Positions 24,780 to 34,865 of a stretch of 64,000 nucleotides of DNA are shown one piece after another (positions within the stretch are counted from its first letter, which is position 1; each line of letters opens with the position of its first letter). The position numbers and the translations under genes were made by a program. The DNA lies in assembly GCA_009830035.1 (NCBI GenBank), contig SZZY01000013.1:47057-111056 (forward strand). The letters run 5' to 3'. A model generated the notes under the pieces. It saw nothing but the letters and a program-made list of their open reading frames with translations. It was not told where the DNA came from and ran no database searches. This DNA is from Pantoea sp. Eser. GTDB lineage: Bacteria > Pseudomonadota > Gammaproteobacteria > Enterobacterales > Enterobacteriaceae.

Positions 24780-25134
24780 GTGTACAGCCAGTCGGCAGAA
24801 TTGCGTTTTCCACATGCTGTGAATAAAAATAAAAAGCCGTTGTCATTCAACTGACATAAGGCTGATAACGCAGGCAAATAACAATCTGAAATATTTTTAT
24901 ATTGTTAATTATCAACTGTTTAGCGAAAAGTTGTGTTTATTTAATAACGAGTCTATCGCTTCGGTTAATAGATAAAGCTGTGGATAACTCTGTTTAAAAG
25001 CATTTTACAGATCGGGGTAATATGGCGCGAATGATGGCGTGCAGCGCTGTCGCTGTGGATAAACTTCTGGAAACTATCCTGGCCCGCAACAATTAATAAC
25101 CTGATAATTGGCTTAATAGGGTCTGACGTAAAAC
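24780..25134. promoter_or_regulatory. datA: datA-like DnaA-titration/inactivation locus
   Basis: This gene-free stretch lies between queG and tRNA-Gly, where E. coli carries datA. It holds two perfect DnaA boxes (TGTGGATAA at 24979-24987 and 25054-25062), a TTATTCACA-type box read on the minus strand (24818-24826) facing TTTTCCACA at 24806-24814 three bases away, and a perfect IHF consensus match, TATCAACTGTTTA at 24910-24922, in an AT-rich bed between the two pairs. In E. coli datA binds DnaA and IHF and promotes hydrolysis of DnaA-bound ATP after initiation. The arrangement box pair, IHF, box, box is seen directly; function is inferred from position. Confidence 0.75.
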
Positions 25135-25210
<76 letters not shown>

Positions 25211-25365
25211 GCCTTGTACCGTTAATAAATTCTTCACCGGTACGGGGTGCGCATTATACGAGAAATCGTTACTGCTGCAAGCCTCTGAAAGCAAAATTTT
25301 GCGCTTTCAGCGCGATTGCCTATTAAATCAGCAACCTAGTGATTTCCTGCGCACCCATTGTCGAT

Positions 25366-25914
25366 TTAAAGCTGCAAAAAGTGCTCGCGGTAGTGAGCCA
25401 GCTCCGCCACTGACTCGCGAATGTCATCCAGCGCCTGATGCGAACCGCTCTTTTTAAAGCCGGGCAGGATGTCGGGCTTCCAGCGGCGCGCCAACTCTTT
25501 GAGCGTGCTGACGTCCAGATAGCGATAGTGGAAGTAGGCTTCCAGCTCAGGCATATATTTGAACAGGAAACGCCGATCCTGGCCAATGCTGTTACCGCAA
25601 ATCGGCGAGGTGTTGGCCGGTACCCACTGCTGCAGGAAGGCAATGGTCGCCAGCTCCGCTGCCCGATCGTCAATCTGGCTCGCCTTCACCCGCTCCACCA
25701 GTCCGCTGTTGGTATGGGTGCGGACATTCCAGTCGTCCATCAGTGCCAGTTGCGCATCGGACTGGTGCACCGCCATTACCGGGCCTTCCGCTAGGATGTT
25801 TAAATTGGCGTCCGTTACCAGGGTAGCAATCTCAATAATTCGATCGCGCTCAGGATCCAGTCCGGTCATCTCAAGATCAATCCAGATCAGATTCTGTTCA
25901 TTTCCAGTAGCCAT
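25366..25914 (-). CDS. orn: Oligoribonuclease
   Basis: 182 residues from [16 protein letters not shown]; an upstream in-frame ATG exists, but AGGAAACAG lies just before this one. DEDDh exonuclease: Asp and Glu in [10 protein letters not shown], the middle Asp in [10 protein letters not shown], and the H/D pair in [14 protein letters not shown]. It degrades two- to five-base RNA oligomers, including pGpG, and is essential in E. coli. A Leu CTA in CCTAG context lies at 25791-25794. Intact; convergent with the tRNA side, divergent from rsgA. Confidence 0.96.
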   Translation of the reverse strand: MATGNEQNLIWIDLEMTGLDPERDRIIEIATLVTDANLNILAEGPVMAVHQSDAQLALMDDWNVRTHTNSGLVERVKASQIDDRAAELATIAFLQQWVPANTSPICGNSIGQDRRFLFKYMPELEAYFHYRYLDVSTLKELARRWKPDILPGFKKSGSHQALDDIRESVAELAHYREHFLQL

Positions 25915-26018
25915 GCTGTTTCCTACGGTTGCTGTAGTCTTCATTCAGGACGAATAAGGTGTATCATAGACGTTTTGCCCAGCCGGGCGAAATCTGGCTA
26001 ACAACGCTGTGAGGGTGA

Positions 26019-27068
26019 GTGAGCAAAAATAAACTGTCGAAGGGCCAACAACGTCGCGTAAGCGCTAACCACGATCGCCGTCTCAACCAACGCAGAGAGC
26101 GTCCGGAAGCGGATGATAATCTGTTTGGTGAAACTGCAGATGGGGTCGTTGTCAGCCGTTTTGGCATGCACGCCGATGTCGAGGACAGCGCAGGCGTCGC
26201 CCACCGCTGCGATATTCGCCGCACGATCCGCTCGCTGGTGATCGGCGACCGCGTGATGTGGCGTCCGGCGCTGAGCGGCGGCAAAGGTATTGTCGAGGCG
26301 GTGCATGAACGCACCAGCGTGTTAACCCGTCCCAATTTTTATGACGGTGTTAAACCGATCGCCGCCAATATCGATCAGATCATTATCGTGTCGGCGATCC
26401 TGCCCGAACTGTCGCTTAACATCATTGACCGCTATCTGGTCGCCAGCGAAACGCTGGATATCGAACCGCTGCTGGTGCTGAACAAAACCGATCTGCTGGA
26501 TGATAAGGCACGCGCTTTTGTCGATCAGCAGATGGATATTTATCGCGAGATTGGTTATCGGGTGGTGATGGTGTCCAGCCGGACGAAAAACGGCCTTCAT
26601 CAACTGGAAGCGGCGTTAACTGATCGCGTCAGCATCTTCGTCGGCCGGTCTGGCGTCGGCAAATCCAGCCTGCTGAATGCCCTGCTCGGCCTCGATAAAG
26701 AGGAGCAGGTCGCCATTCTGACCAATGAAGTGTCGGATGGCTCCGGACTGGGCCAGCACACCACCACCGTCTCACGCTTGTATCACTTCCCGCACGGAGG
26801 CGACGTGATCGATTCGCCTGGAGTGCGTGAGTTCGGTTTATGGCACCTTGAACCGGAACAAATCACCCGTGGATTTGTCGAATTTCGGGCCTGCCTCGGC
26901 GATTGCAAATTCCGTGACTGTAAGCACGGCAGCGATCCCGGCTGTGCGATCCGTGAAGCGGTAGAACATGGAAAAATCAACGTTTCCCGTTTCTATAACT
27001 ACCACCGCATCCTGGAAAGCATGGCGCAGGTAAAAACGCGTAAAAATTTCCCTGACGGCGATAGTTAA
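26019..27068 (+). CDS. rsgA: Ribosome small-subunit GTPase RsgA
   Basis: 349 residues with a GTG start (GTG-AGC-AAA-AAT), as in E. coli. An OB domain is followed by a circularly permuted GTPase: G4 LNKTD comes before G1 [10 protein letters not shown] and G3 DSPG. The C-terminal zinc motif [18 protein letters not shown] is complete. It promotes late 30S maturation. Divergent from orn. Intact. Confidence 0.96.
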   Translation: MSKNKLSKGQQRRVSANHDRRLNQRRERPEADDNLFGETADGVVVSRFGMHADVEDSAGVAHRCDIRRTIRSLVIGDRVMWRPALSGGKGIVEAVHERTSVLTRPNFYDGVKPIAANIDQIIIVSAILPELSLNIIDRYLVASETLDIEPLLVLNKTDLLDDKARAFVDQQMDIYREIGYRVVMVSSRTKNGLHQLEAALTDRVSIFVGRSGVGKSSLLNALLGLDKEEQVAILTNEVSDGSGLGQHTTTVSRLYHFPHGGDVIDSPGVREFGLWHLEPEQITRGFVEFRACLGDCKFRDCKHGSDPGCAIREAVEHGKINVSRFYNYHRILESMAQVKTRKNFPDGDS

Positions 27069-27279
27069 CCGGTATAACCGCGTCCTGACCTCAGATTTCA
27101 TCCGCCGCGCGGCGCGACCCACAGCAAGGGGTCGCAGGGCTACAGTGCCACACGCGGATCGGCCTGTGGCCGACGATTCGCTGCGCGCCATAAATCGGCT
27201 ATAGTCGCCATCTGACCGGGGCGCTGCTACAATCCGCTCCCTTTTTTATCAACGTCATGAAAATAGCTAGGAGGCTAAG

Positions 27280-28179
27280 GTGTTTGATCGTTTGAAACTC
27301 GGCTTGAATCATATTCTCCCGAAGAAATGGCTGACTGAACTCGCCGGTTGGGGCGCCAGTCGCCGCGGTGGTTGGTTGACCAAACTGGTCATTGACATCT
27401 TTGTCTGGTTTTACAAAGTCGACATGGCGAAAGCACGCAAGCCTGACACCGCCAGCTATCGCACCTTTAATGACTTCTTCGTCCGTCCGTTAAAAGACGA
27501 TGCGCGTCCGGTGGATGCTGACGCCAACCTGCTCGCCCTGCCCGCTGATGGCGCTATCAGTCAGCTCGGCCACATTGATGGCGACCAGATTTTCCAAGCG
27601 AAAGGTCATCACTACACGCTTGAAGCGCTGCTGGCCGGCAATGAGCAGATGGCCGCCCGCTTTGTCGACGGCGAGTTCGTCACCACCTACCTAGCACCGC
27701 GCGACTATCACCGGGTGCATATGCCGTGCAACGGTATCCTGCGTGAGATGATCTACGTGCCTGGCGATCTCTACTCGGTTAACCCGCTGACCGCGCGCAA
27801 CATTCCTAACCTGTTTGCCCGTAACGAGCGCGTTATCTGCTATTTCGAAACCGATATCGGACCGATGGTGCAGATTCTGGTCGGTGCCACCATTGTCGGC
27901 AGCATCGAGACGGTATGGGCCGGTACCATTACGCCGCCGCGTGAAGGGGTGATTAAGCGCTGGCATTATCCGGCAGCGGATGATGAAGGTGCGGTGGTGC
28001 TGCTGAAAGGCCAGGAAATGGGCCGCTTCAAGCTGGGCTCGACCGTCATCAACCTGTTCGCACCCGGCCGGGTTAAACTGGCTGAAAGCCTCGAAGCTGA
28101 GAGCAAAACCCGTCTGGGTCAACCGCTGGCGATTGCCCTGCCGGTAGCAACAGACGTTTCCGACGTTATCGTCGACTAA
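27280..28179 (+). CDS. psd: Phosphatidylserine decarboxylase proenzyme
   Basis: 299 residues with a GTG start (GTG-TTT-GAT) behind a TAGGAGG site. The self-cleavage site LGST, which yields the pyruvoyl Ser, is at about residues 251-254 in [16 protein letters not shown]; the [13 protein letters not shown] block holds conserved Asp and His. It makes phosphatidylethanolamine in the inner membrane. The tail is shorter than in E. coli. A Leu CTA in CCTAG context lies at 27691-27694. It is followed after 14 bases by mscM, with which it is probably co-transcribed. Confidence 0.96.
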   Translation: MFDRLKLGLNHILPKKWLTELAGWGASRRGGWLTKLVIDIFVWFYKVDMAKARKPDTASYRTFNDFFVRPLKDDARPVDADANLLALPADGAISQLGHIDGDQIFQAKGHHYTLEALLAGNEQMAARFVDGEFVTTYLAPRDYHRVHMPCNGILREMIYVPGDLYSVNPLTARNIPNLFARNERVICYFETDIGPMVQILVGATIVGSIETVWAGTITPPREGVIKRWHYPAADDEGAVVLLKGQEMGRFKLGSTVINLFAPGRVKLAESLEAESKTRLGQPLAIALPVATDVSDVIVD

Positions 28180-28193
28180 GTTGAGTATCTCCT

Positions 28194-31100
28194 GTGCGTT
28201 CGATTATCCTCCTGCTGCTGAGCCTGTGGCTCAGCAGCCCGGCCCTTGCGGCCAGCCTGCCTGACGCCAGCCAGCTTAAACAGCAACTGGAAGAGACCAA
28301 AGCTGCCAAAAGCTCACCGGCCCAGGCGGAACAAATCCAGTCGATTGAAGCGGCGTTAAATTTCCTTTCTGAACGTGATTATTCGCTGGAGCGCGCCGCG
28401 CAGTACCAGCAGGTTATCGACGATTTTCCGCGTCTGGCACGCGAGTTACGCCAGCAGATCGCCGCAATGGGCGGCAGCGCGAAAACCGTGCGCAGCAACA
28501 TGAGCAGCGCCGAACTGGATCAGGAGATTCTGCAGGTAAGTAGTCAGCTGCTGGAAGAGGGTCGCCAGGCGCAGCAGGAGCAGGATCGGGCGCGCGAGAT
28601 CAGTGACTCACTGTCGCAGTTGCCGCAGCAGCAGACCGAAGCACGCCGCGCCATGACCGAAAGTGAGCGTCGTTTGCAGGGTGCCAGCAACAGCACTTCG
28701 CCGCAGGGCCAGCTACAACTGGCTGCGCGTCAGGCGGAAAATGCCGCCAATAAAGCGCGCGTCGATGAGCTGGAGCTGGCTCAGCTCTCCGCCAACAACC
28801 GTCAGGAACTGGCGCGGATGCGGGCCGAAGTGCACCAGCGTAAGGCTGCCCAGCTGGATAACTATCTGCAGGCACTGCGCAATCAACTCAATGATCAACG
28901 TCAGCGTGAAGCCGAACTGGCACTGGCGCGTACCGAACAACTGGCCGAAAACAGTGGTGATTTGCCACCGGCAATCAGCGATCAATTCCGCATTAACCGC
29001 GATCTCTCTGTCGCCCTGAATCAGCAGGCGCAGCGGATGGATCTGATGGCGTCGCAGCAGCGGCTGGCGACCAATCAAATTATTCAGGTGCGTCAGGCGC
29101 TCTCTACCCTGCGCGAACAATCACAGTGGCTGGGCGCGTCCAATCTGCTGGGCGAAGCGCTGCGGGCCCAGGTGGCGCGCCTGCCGGAAATGCCAAAGTC
29201 GCAGCAGATTGATAATGAGATGGCCCAGCTGCAGGTTCAGCGTCTCCATTATGAAGATCTGCTGGAGCGCCAGGAGGCGCTACGTAAGGGTCACCAGGCC
29301 GATGGTCAGCCCTATACTAGCGAACAGAAGCGCATCCTTGATGCCCAGCTCCGCACCCAGCGCGAACTGCTTAATTCGCTGATCTCCGGTTGCGATACGT
29401 TGATCCTTGAGATCACCAAGCTGAAGGTCGGCAATACACAGCTGCAGGATGCGCTGACCGAAGTGAAAGATGCCACCCACCGTTATCTGTTCTGGACCGC
29501 CGACGTCAGCCCGATCGGCCTGAGTTACCCGCTCGATCTGGCTAAAGATCTGTCGCGCCTGCTGTCGCTGGATACGCTGGGTCAGCTCGGCAAAGCGATG
29601 GCAATGATGTTCACCAGCCGCAGCACCGTACTGCCGATCATTGGTGCCCTGCTGCTGGTCGGCTTTAGCATCAGCTCACGGCGTCACTTCAATGCCTTCC
29701 TTGAGCGCTCCGCCAGTAAAGTCGGTAAAGTGACTCAGGATCGCTTCCGGCTGACCATCCGTACCGTTTTCTGGTCGATTCTGGTGGCGCTACCGCTGCC
29801 GGTGTTGTGGGGGACGCTGGGTTATGGTCTACAAAACGCTTGGCCCTATCCGATTGCGGTGGCTATTGGTGACGGGATTACCGCGACGCTGCCGCTGCTG
29901 TGGGCCTTTATGATCAGCGCCGCATTTGCCCGCCCCAACGGTCTGTTTATCGTTCATTTCCGCTGGCCGCAGAACCGCGTGGCGCGCGCCATGCGCTATT
30001 ACTCCCTGAGTATCGGGCTGGTTGTGCCGCTGATCATGCTGTTAATCGCCTTCAGCAATCTGGAAGATCGTCAGTTCTCCTCCTCATTGGGTCGTCTCTG
30101 CTTCATCCTGATCTGCGGGGCGATCAGCATCGTCACCGTCAGCCTGAAACGCGCCGGTATTCCGCTCTATCTGGATAAAGAGGGCAACGGCGACAACATG
30201 GTCAACCGCATGTTGTGGAACCTGATGATCGCCATGCCGCTGATGGCGGCCCTCGCCTCGGCGATCGGTTATCTGGCGACGGCGCAGGCGTTGCTGGCAA
30301 GGCTGGAAACCTCGATAGCCATCTGGTTCCTGCTGCTGGTGATCTATCACATCATCCGCCGCTGGATGCTGATTCAGCGTCGTCGTCTCGGCTTTGACCG
30401 TGCCCGTCAGCGTCGTGCTGACATGCTGGCTAACCGTGCGCGCAGCGAAGAAGAGAAAGAGCAAAGCGCACAGAATACCGACGCGATTGAAATCGAAGAG
30501 CCGGTGATCGATCTGGATGCCATCAGTGCCCAGTCTCTGCGGCTGGTGCGCTCAATCCTGACGCTGATTGCGCTGGTGTCGGTGATCGTACTGTGGTCGG
30601 AGATCCATTCCGCGTTCGGCTTCCTGGAGAATATTCAGCTGTGGGATGTCAGCACCTCGGTGCAGGGCGTGGAGTCTATTCAGCCGATTACTCTGGGATC
30701 GGTGCTGATTGCCATTCTGGTGTTTATTATCACCACCCAGCTGGTGCGCAATATGCCGGCGCTGCTGGAGCTGGCGCTGTTGCAGCACCTTAACCTGACG
30801 CCCGGTACCGGCTACGCCATCACCACCCTGACCAAATATTTGCTGTTGCTGATTGGCGGACTGATTGGCTTCTCGCTGATTGGTATTGAGTGGTCGAAGT
30901 TGCAGTGGCTGGTGGCGGCGCTGGGTGTCGGACTGGGTTTTGGTTTGCAGGAAATTTTCGCCAACTTTATCTCGGGTCTGATCATCCTGTTTGAGAAACC
31001 GATTCGTATCGGCGATACCGTCACCATTCGCGATCTGACCGGCAGCATTACCCGCATCAATACGCGCGCCACCACCATTACCGACTGGGACCGCAAAGAG

Positions 31101-31526
31101 ATCATCGTGCCGAATAAGGCCTTTATCACCGAGCAGTTTGTTAACTGGTCGCTGTCAGATTCGGTGACGCGTGTGGTGCTGACCATCCCAGCGCCGGCGA
31201 AGGTGAGCAGCGAACAGGTGACCACCATCCTGAAGCAGGCGGCTGAACGCTGCAGTTATGTGCTGGATACACCGCCGCCGGAGGTGTTCCTGGTCGATTT
31301 ACAGCAGGGGATCCAGCTGTTCGAACTGCGCGTGCATGCAGCAGAGATGGGACATCGCATGCCGCTGCGTCACGAACTGCATCAGCTGATTCTGAGCGGA
31401 TTTGAGCAGCACGGCATTGAGATGCCGTTCCCACCGTTCCAGATGCGGATGGAAATGCTGGGCAAGAAACTGCCGGCCAGCAACGGGGCACCCGCCGCAC
31501 GCGCCTATAAATCGGGCGGCCTGTAA
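28194..31526 (+). CDS. mscM: Miniconductance mechanosensitive channel MscM
   Basis: 1110 residues (E. coli YjeP 1107), GTG start. A signal peptide (to about residue 20, SSPALAA) is followed by a long Gln-rich coiled-coil periplasmic region to about 470, several membrane segments from about 490 to 910, and the MscS pore and beta domain: VAALGVGLGFGLQEIFANF, GLIILFEKPIRIGDTV and IIVPNKAFITEQFVNWS. It opens on hypo-osmotic shock. Its stop codon is part of the following terminator stem. Intact. Confidence 0.95.
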   Translation: MRSIILLLLSLWLSSPALAASLPDASQLKQQLEETKAAKSSPAQAEQIQSIEAALNFLSERDYSLERAAQYQQVIDDFPRLARELRQQIAAMGGSAKTVRSNMSSAELDQEILQVSSQLLEEGRQAQQEQDRAREISDSLSQLPQQQTEARRAMTESERRLQGASNSTSPQGQLQLAARQAENAANKARVDELELAQLSANNRQELARMRAEVHQRKAAQLDNYLQALRNQLNDQRQREAELALARTEQLAENSGDLPPAISDQFRINRDLSVALNQQAQRMDLMASQQRLATNQIIQVRQALSTLREQSQWLGASNLLGEALRAQVARLPEMPKSQQIDNEMAQLQVQRLHYEDLLERQEALRKGHQADGQPYTSEQKRILDAQLRTQRELLNSLISGCDTLILEITKLKVGNTQLQDALTEVKDATHRYLFWTADVSPIGLSYPLDLAKDLSRLLSLDTLGQLGKAMAMMFTSRSTVLPIIGALLLVGFSISSRRHFNAFLERSASKVGKVTQDRFRLTIRTVFWSILVALPLPVLWGTLGYGLQNAWPYPIAVAIGDGITATLPLLWAFMISAAFARPNGLFIVHFRWPQNRVARAMRYYSLSIGLVVPLIMLLIAFSNLEDRQFSSSLGRLCFILICGAISIVTVSLKRAGIPLYLDKEGNGDNMVNRMLWNLMIAMPLMAALASAIGYLATAQALLARLETSIAIWFLLLVIYHIIRRWMLIQRRRLGFDRARQRRADMLANRARSEEEKEQSAQNTDAIEIEEPVIDLDAISAQSLRLVRSILTLIALVSVIVLWSEIHSAFGFLENIQLWDVSTSVQGVESIQPITLGSVLIAILVFIITTQLVRNMPALLELALLQHLNLTPGTGYAITTLTKYLLLLIGGLIGFSLIGIEWSKLQWLVAALGVGLGFGLQEIFANFISGLIILFEKPIRIGDTVTIRDLTGSITRINTRATTITDWDRKEIIVPNKAFITEQFVNWSLSDSVTRVVLTIPAPAKVSSEQVTTILKQAAERCSYVLDTPPPEVFLVDLQQGIQLFELRVHAAEMGHRMPLRHELHQLILSGFEQHGIEMPFPPFQMRMEMLGKKLPASNGAPAARAYKSGGL

Positions 31527-31561
31527 ACGACAACGCCCGGCTAAGCCGGGCGTTGTCGTTT
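31525..31561. terminator. Perfect 17-bp bidirectional terminator between mscM and mdh
   Basis: AAACGACAACGCCCGGC at 31525-31541 and its exact reverse complement at 31545-31561 enclose a TAA loop. The stem includes the last two bases of the mscM stop and reaches to within nine bases of the mdh stop, so it can end transcription from both sides. It is also the place where two segments that are far apart in E. coli meet. Confidence 0.92.
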
Positions 31562-31570
31562 ACGCGCTGA

Positions 31571-32509
31571 TTACTGCTTCACGAACGCTTGGCCCTGGTC
31601 GATATCTTTCTTCAGCGTCTCCAGCATGCCGTTTAGCGCCTGCTGCTCGAAAGGGCTCAGGGTGCCAATCGGCTTGCGTTCGGCAATGCCGTTTTTGCCC
31701 AGCAGCAGCGGCTGTGAGAAGAAACGTGCATATTCGCCGTCCCCTTCTACGTAAGCACACTCCACCACGTTAGCCTCGCCGTTAAGCGCCCGCACCAGCG
31801 ATAAGCCGAAGCGTGCCGCAGCCTGCCCCATCGACAGCGTCGCAGAACCGCCACCGGCTTTGGCCTCAACCACTTCGGTTCCGGCATTCTGGATGCGTTT
31901 GGTGAGGTCAGCCACTTCCTGCTCGCTGAAGCTGACGCCTGAAACCTGCGACAACAGAGGCAGGATCGTCACGCCGGAATGACCGCCGATAACCGGCACC
32001 TCAATCTCACCCGGCGGCTTGCCTTTTAGCGCCGCGACGAAAGTATTGGCGCGAATGATATCCAGCGTGGTGACACCAAACAGCCGATTTTTGTCATAGA
32101 CGCCGTGTTTTTTCAGGACTTCAGCCGCAATCGCCACCGTGGTATTGACCGGATTGGTGATCACACCGATTAACGCTTTGGACGCAGTGGTCGCCACCTG
32201 ATCAATCAGGTTGCGCACAATGCCGGCATTAACGTTGAACAGGTCGGCGCGGTCCATACCGGGCTTGCGTGCCACACCGGCAGAAATCAGTACCACATCG
32301 GCACCCTGCAATGCTGGCGTGGCGTCTTCTCCACTAAATCCCTTGATAGCCACCGCAGTAGGAATATGGCTGAGATCGACGGCAACGCCCGGCGTCACCG
32401 GCGCGATGTCATACAGTGAAAGTTCTGAACCTGCGGGAAACTGGGTTTTGAGTAGAAGTGCGAGCGCCTGGCCTATGCCGCCAGCGGCACCGAGTACGGC
32501 AACTTTCAT
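31571..32509 (-). CDS. mdh: Malate dehydrogenase
   Basis: 312 residues, full length. NAD fold [14 protein letters not shown], substrate arginines in RKPGMDR, catalytic Asp/Arg in [11 protein letters not shown] and His in GGHSGV are all present. It interconverts malate and oxaloacetate in the TCA cycle. Divergent from argR, as in E. coli; the gene that follows mdh in E. coli (degS) is absent here. Intact. Confidence 0.98.
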   Translation of the reverse strand: MKVAVLGAAGGIGQALALLLKTQFPAGSELSLYDIAPVTPGVAVDLSHIPTAVAIKGFSGEDATPALQGADVVLISAGVARKPGMDRADLFNVNAGIVRNLIDQVATTASKALIGVITNPVNTTVAIAAEVLKKHGVYDKNRLFGVTTLDIIRANTFVAALKGKPPGEIEVPVIGGHSGVTILPLLSQVSGVSFSEQEVADLTKRIQNAGTEVVEAKAGGGSATLSMGQAAARFGLSLVRALNGEANVVECAYVEGDGEYARFFSQPLLLGKNGIAERKPIGTLSPFEQQALNGMLETLKKDIDQGQAFVKQ

Positions 32510-32862
32510 TCTTAACTCCTTATTTAAGGTGGGGCAGAGAAGAGCCGGAATTCCATCTGTGTCAGACCTTAATCAACTGCTCAGGTGATGACGCGTATCC
32601 GTTGTTAATTCTACGTGTTTTCACACGTGATCGCCGGATTCATAAGTTACTTATCATGTTAATACCTGAATGACCGACAACTTTGCAACCTTCGCCTTTC
32701 GGTGCTGTGACAGGGGTTTTGGTCTGAGACGATTTCTTTGCTATTATCGCCGCCCGAACCCTGTTCATCAATCAACCGATTGCATAAAAATGCATTTAAA
32801 TGCATAATCACCACTCTGCCGCGGGCGGATGTGCGGTTATTCCCTCTATTTATTGGTAACCT
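32510..32862. other. Divergent mdh/argR promoter region
   Basis: About 350 bases without a gene, shared by the mdh and argR promoters. It is AT-rich on the argR side and contains the ArgR operator cluster listed separately. I see no small gene with a credible start in it. Confidence 0.6.
32781..32814. promoter_or_regulatory. ARG-box operator cluster upstream of argR
   Basis: TGCATAAAAATGCA (32781-32794) and TGCATTTAAATGCA (32791-32804) each match the TGNAT-WWWW-ATNCA core of an ARG box and share four bases. TGCAT recurs at 32781, 32791 and 32801, that is every ten bases, one helix turn. ArgR autoregulation from this place is known in E. coli; the overlapping layout is unusual. Confidence 0.75.
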
Positions 32863-33333
32863 ATGCGAAACCCATCGAAACAAGACGATCTGATCAAGGC
32901 TTTCAAGGCCTTATTAAAAGAAGAAAAATTCAGTTCCCAGGGCGAAATCGTTCAGGCGCTCCAAGATGAAGGCTTCGAGAACATTAATCAGTCAAAGGTT
33001 TCTCGTATGCTGACCAAGTTTGGAGCGGTACGCACCCGCAATGCCAAAATGGAGATGGTTTACTGCTTGCCCGCCGAGCTTGGCGTGCCGACCACCACCA
33101 GCCCGTTAAAAAACCTGGTGCTCGACATCGATTACAACGATGCGCTGGTAGTGATTCATACCAGCCCTGGCGCGGCGCAGCTGATTGCGCGCCTGCTCGA
33201 CTCGCTGGGTAAATCGGAAGGCATCCTCGGCACCATCGCCGGCGATGACACCATCTTTATCACCCGCGCGCGCGACTTTACGGTTAAGCAGCTGCACGGG
33301 GCGATTCTCAACCTGTTTGAACAGGAACTCTGA
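32863..33333 (+). CDS. argR: Arginine repressor ArgR
   Basis: 156 residues. N-terminal winged helix ([21 protein letters not shown]) and C-terminal hexamerisation and arginine-binding domain with [15 protein letters not shown] and [11 protein letters not shown]. It represses arginine synthesis genes and assists XerCD recombination at cer-type sites. Preceded by ARG boxes, so probably self-repressed. Intact. Confidence 0.98.
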   Translation: MRNPSKQDDLIKAFKALLKEEKFSSQGEIVQALQDEGFENINQSKVSRMLTKFGAVRTRNAKMEMVYCLPAELGVPTTTSPLKNLVLDIDYNDALVVIHTSPGAAQLIARLLDSLGKSEGILGTIAGDDTIFITRARDFTVKQLHGAILNLFEQEL

Positions 33334-33816
33334 TAACCGCACTGTTGATCGGGCTGCGCGCGACCTGTCAACAGCCCCTTCTGCCCGTCCCTGCCACTTA
33401 CCCTGTCTCATTCTTTGTTGAATCAGACAGTTAATCCGCATTCCGTTCTGCTTTCGTCTTTGCGAAAATTTGTCATACCTTTTGGTCTGCTTAACCTTTT
33501 GTGGTATTTTACACTGCTTTACATCCCCACTCTGGCGACATTACCCAGATCTAAATCAAAGTCCAGTCTAATCAACCATGGATTTTCGCACAAAAAAGAT
33601 AAAGTGATTTATCTCTCTGTTTTTGCAAAAAAAGCGAAAATGTCATTTTTCCGCAGTTTTTTATAACGTTGAGTTATTAACAGTAGCCATAAGGATAAAT
33701 AATCACAAAAAATTATTATCATAGTATTAATTTCTTACGTTATTAGTTCTATGCTTCTTTTCTTGATGCAAATCATACCAACTAAAAAGATAAAAATTGA
33801 CGACGAGGAAAAATCC
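33334..33816. other. AT-rich spacer upstream of the yhcN cluster
   Basis: About 480 bases with no gene I can support. The right half is clearly more AT-rich than its surroundings (33560-33790), as expected for a stress-regulated promoter bound by nucleoid proteins. A GACGAGG site lies just before the first yhcN-type gene. The short frame at 33415-33666 has no ribosome-binding site and no family resemblance. Confidence 0.5.
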
Positions 33817-34080
33817 ATGAACGTAAAAACCACTATCGCCACCCTGAGCATTCTCTCTGCCCTCTCTTTTGGTGCTGTAGCAGCAGAACCTGTCACAGCC
33901 GCACAGGCTCAGGATCTGCAACCGGCGGGTACCATTAGCGTCAGCGGCGTAGCGGGCTCACCGATGGAAATTAATCAGCAACTGAGCGACAAAGCCGATC
34001 AGCAGGGCGCAAAAGCCTATCGCGTGATTGAGGCGTACAACAACGGCAACTATCACGCCACTGCCCGTCTGTACAATTAA
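33817..34080 (+). CDS. yhcN: YhcN-type periplasmic stress protein, copy 1
   Basis: 87 residues, exactly the E. coli YhcN length. Signal peptide MNVKTTIATLSILSALSFGA ending at AVAA, then the DUF1471 domain with QPAGTISVSGVAGSPM and the ending YHATARLYN. The family is tied to acid, peroxide and biofilm stress. The start is set by GACGAGG ten bases upstream; a longer frame reaching back to 33751 has no such site. First of three tandem relatives and the only intact one. Confidence 0.92.
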   Translation: MNVKTTIATLSILSALSFGAVAAEPVTAAQAQDLQPAGTISVSGVAGSPMEINQQLSDKADQQGAKAYRVIEAYNNGNYHATARLYN

Positions 34081-34175
34081 GTTCAGCACAACCCAATATT
34101 GCCAGTAGCCCACTCTTTGACGCGCGGTTATGCGCCTCGGTGGGATACGGCAACACAGTTTCAGGAGAGTTGGCC

Positions 34176-34448
34176 ATGAAAACCACATTCGCTATTGCCG
34201 TACTCAGTCTGGCTTCCGTGTTCTCAGTGGGTGCCAGCGCAGCCAGCCTGGTCTCGAACCAGCAGGCACAGAGCCAGAATCTGCAGCCGATGAATCAGAC
34301 TATCAGCGTCAGCGGTCGTGACGGCGATCAGACCAACATCCGTCAGGTCCTGTCTGAGAAAGCGGATGCGCAGAGTGCTAGCCACTATCGCATCATCGAA
34401 AACAACTAGGACGACACCTATCACGTCACCGCGGAGCTGTATAAATAA
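34176..34448 (+). pseudogene. YhcN-type protein, copy 2, interrupted by TAG
   Basis: The same fold as copy 1: signal peptide (MKTTFAIAVLSLASVFSVGA) and the DUF1471 domain, ending DDTYHVTAELYK at 34448. Codon 78 is TAG (34407-34409), in the context AAC-TAG-GAC, which a single C-to-T change in a CCAGG site (Gln CAG) would produce. The rest of the frame is open, so the current product lacks only about 12 C-terminal residues. An AGGAG site precedes the ATG. Confidence 0.85.
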
Positions 34449-34548
34449 TTAATCTTTATGACGCCGTGAAAGGCGCCTGAGAGACAAGAGTCGACGACCC
34501 GCTTCTTCTTTTCACCGCAGGTTGTTGAACGTATTGAGGAGACGAAAA

Positions 34549-34811
34549 ATGAAAATCAAAACAACCATCGCTAAAGTCAGCCTGCTTTCCGTTAGGCGTT
34601 CGGCGCATCTGCCGCACAGGTGGTAACCGACGAACAAGCGCAGAATCTGCAGCCTGCGGGCACCGTAACCATCAGCGGTACAGCGGGTGCACCGATGGAT
34701 TATCGCGCTGAGCTATCTCAGAAAGCCGGTGAACAGGGTGCCAGCGCCTATAAAGTGATTGAAGCACGCACCGGTGATAACTACCACTTCACCGCTCAGC
34801 TGTATAAATAA
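34549..34811 (+). pseudogene. YhcN-type protein, copy 3, frameshifted in the signal peptide
   Basis: The start MKIKTTIAKVSLLSV is good, with GGAGAC upstream, but the frame is lost at about 34595; AFGASAAQVVTDEQAQ and the whole DUF1471 domain, ending YHFTAQLYK, follow in another frame. One small indel inside the signal peptide is the only lesion. The mature part is closer to copy 1 than to copy 2 in its GTVTISGTAGAPMDY block. Confidence 0.88.
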
Positions 34812-34840
34812 TTCCTCGTCAGATTCATGACGAACCCTTT

Positions 34841-34865
34841 GGCCCCGCTCGCCGGGGCCCTTTTT
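34841..34865 (+). terminator. Terminator after the yhcN cluster
   Basis: GGCCCCG and CGGGGCC pair around CTCGC, followed by CTTTTT. It ends the yhcN transcripts and abuts the end of yhcO coming from the other strand. Confidence 0.88.
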
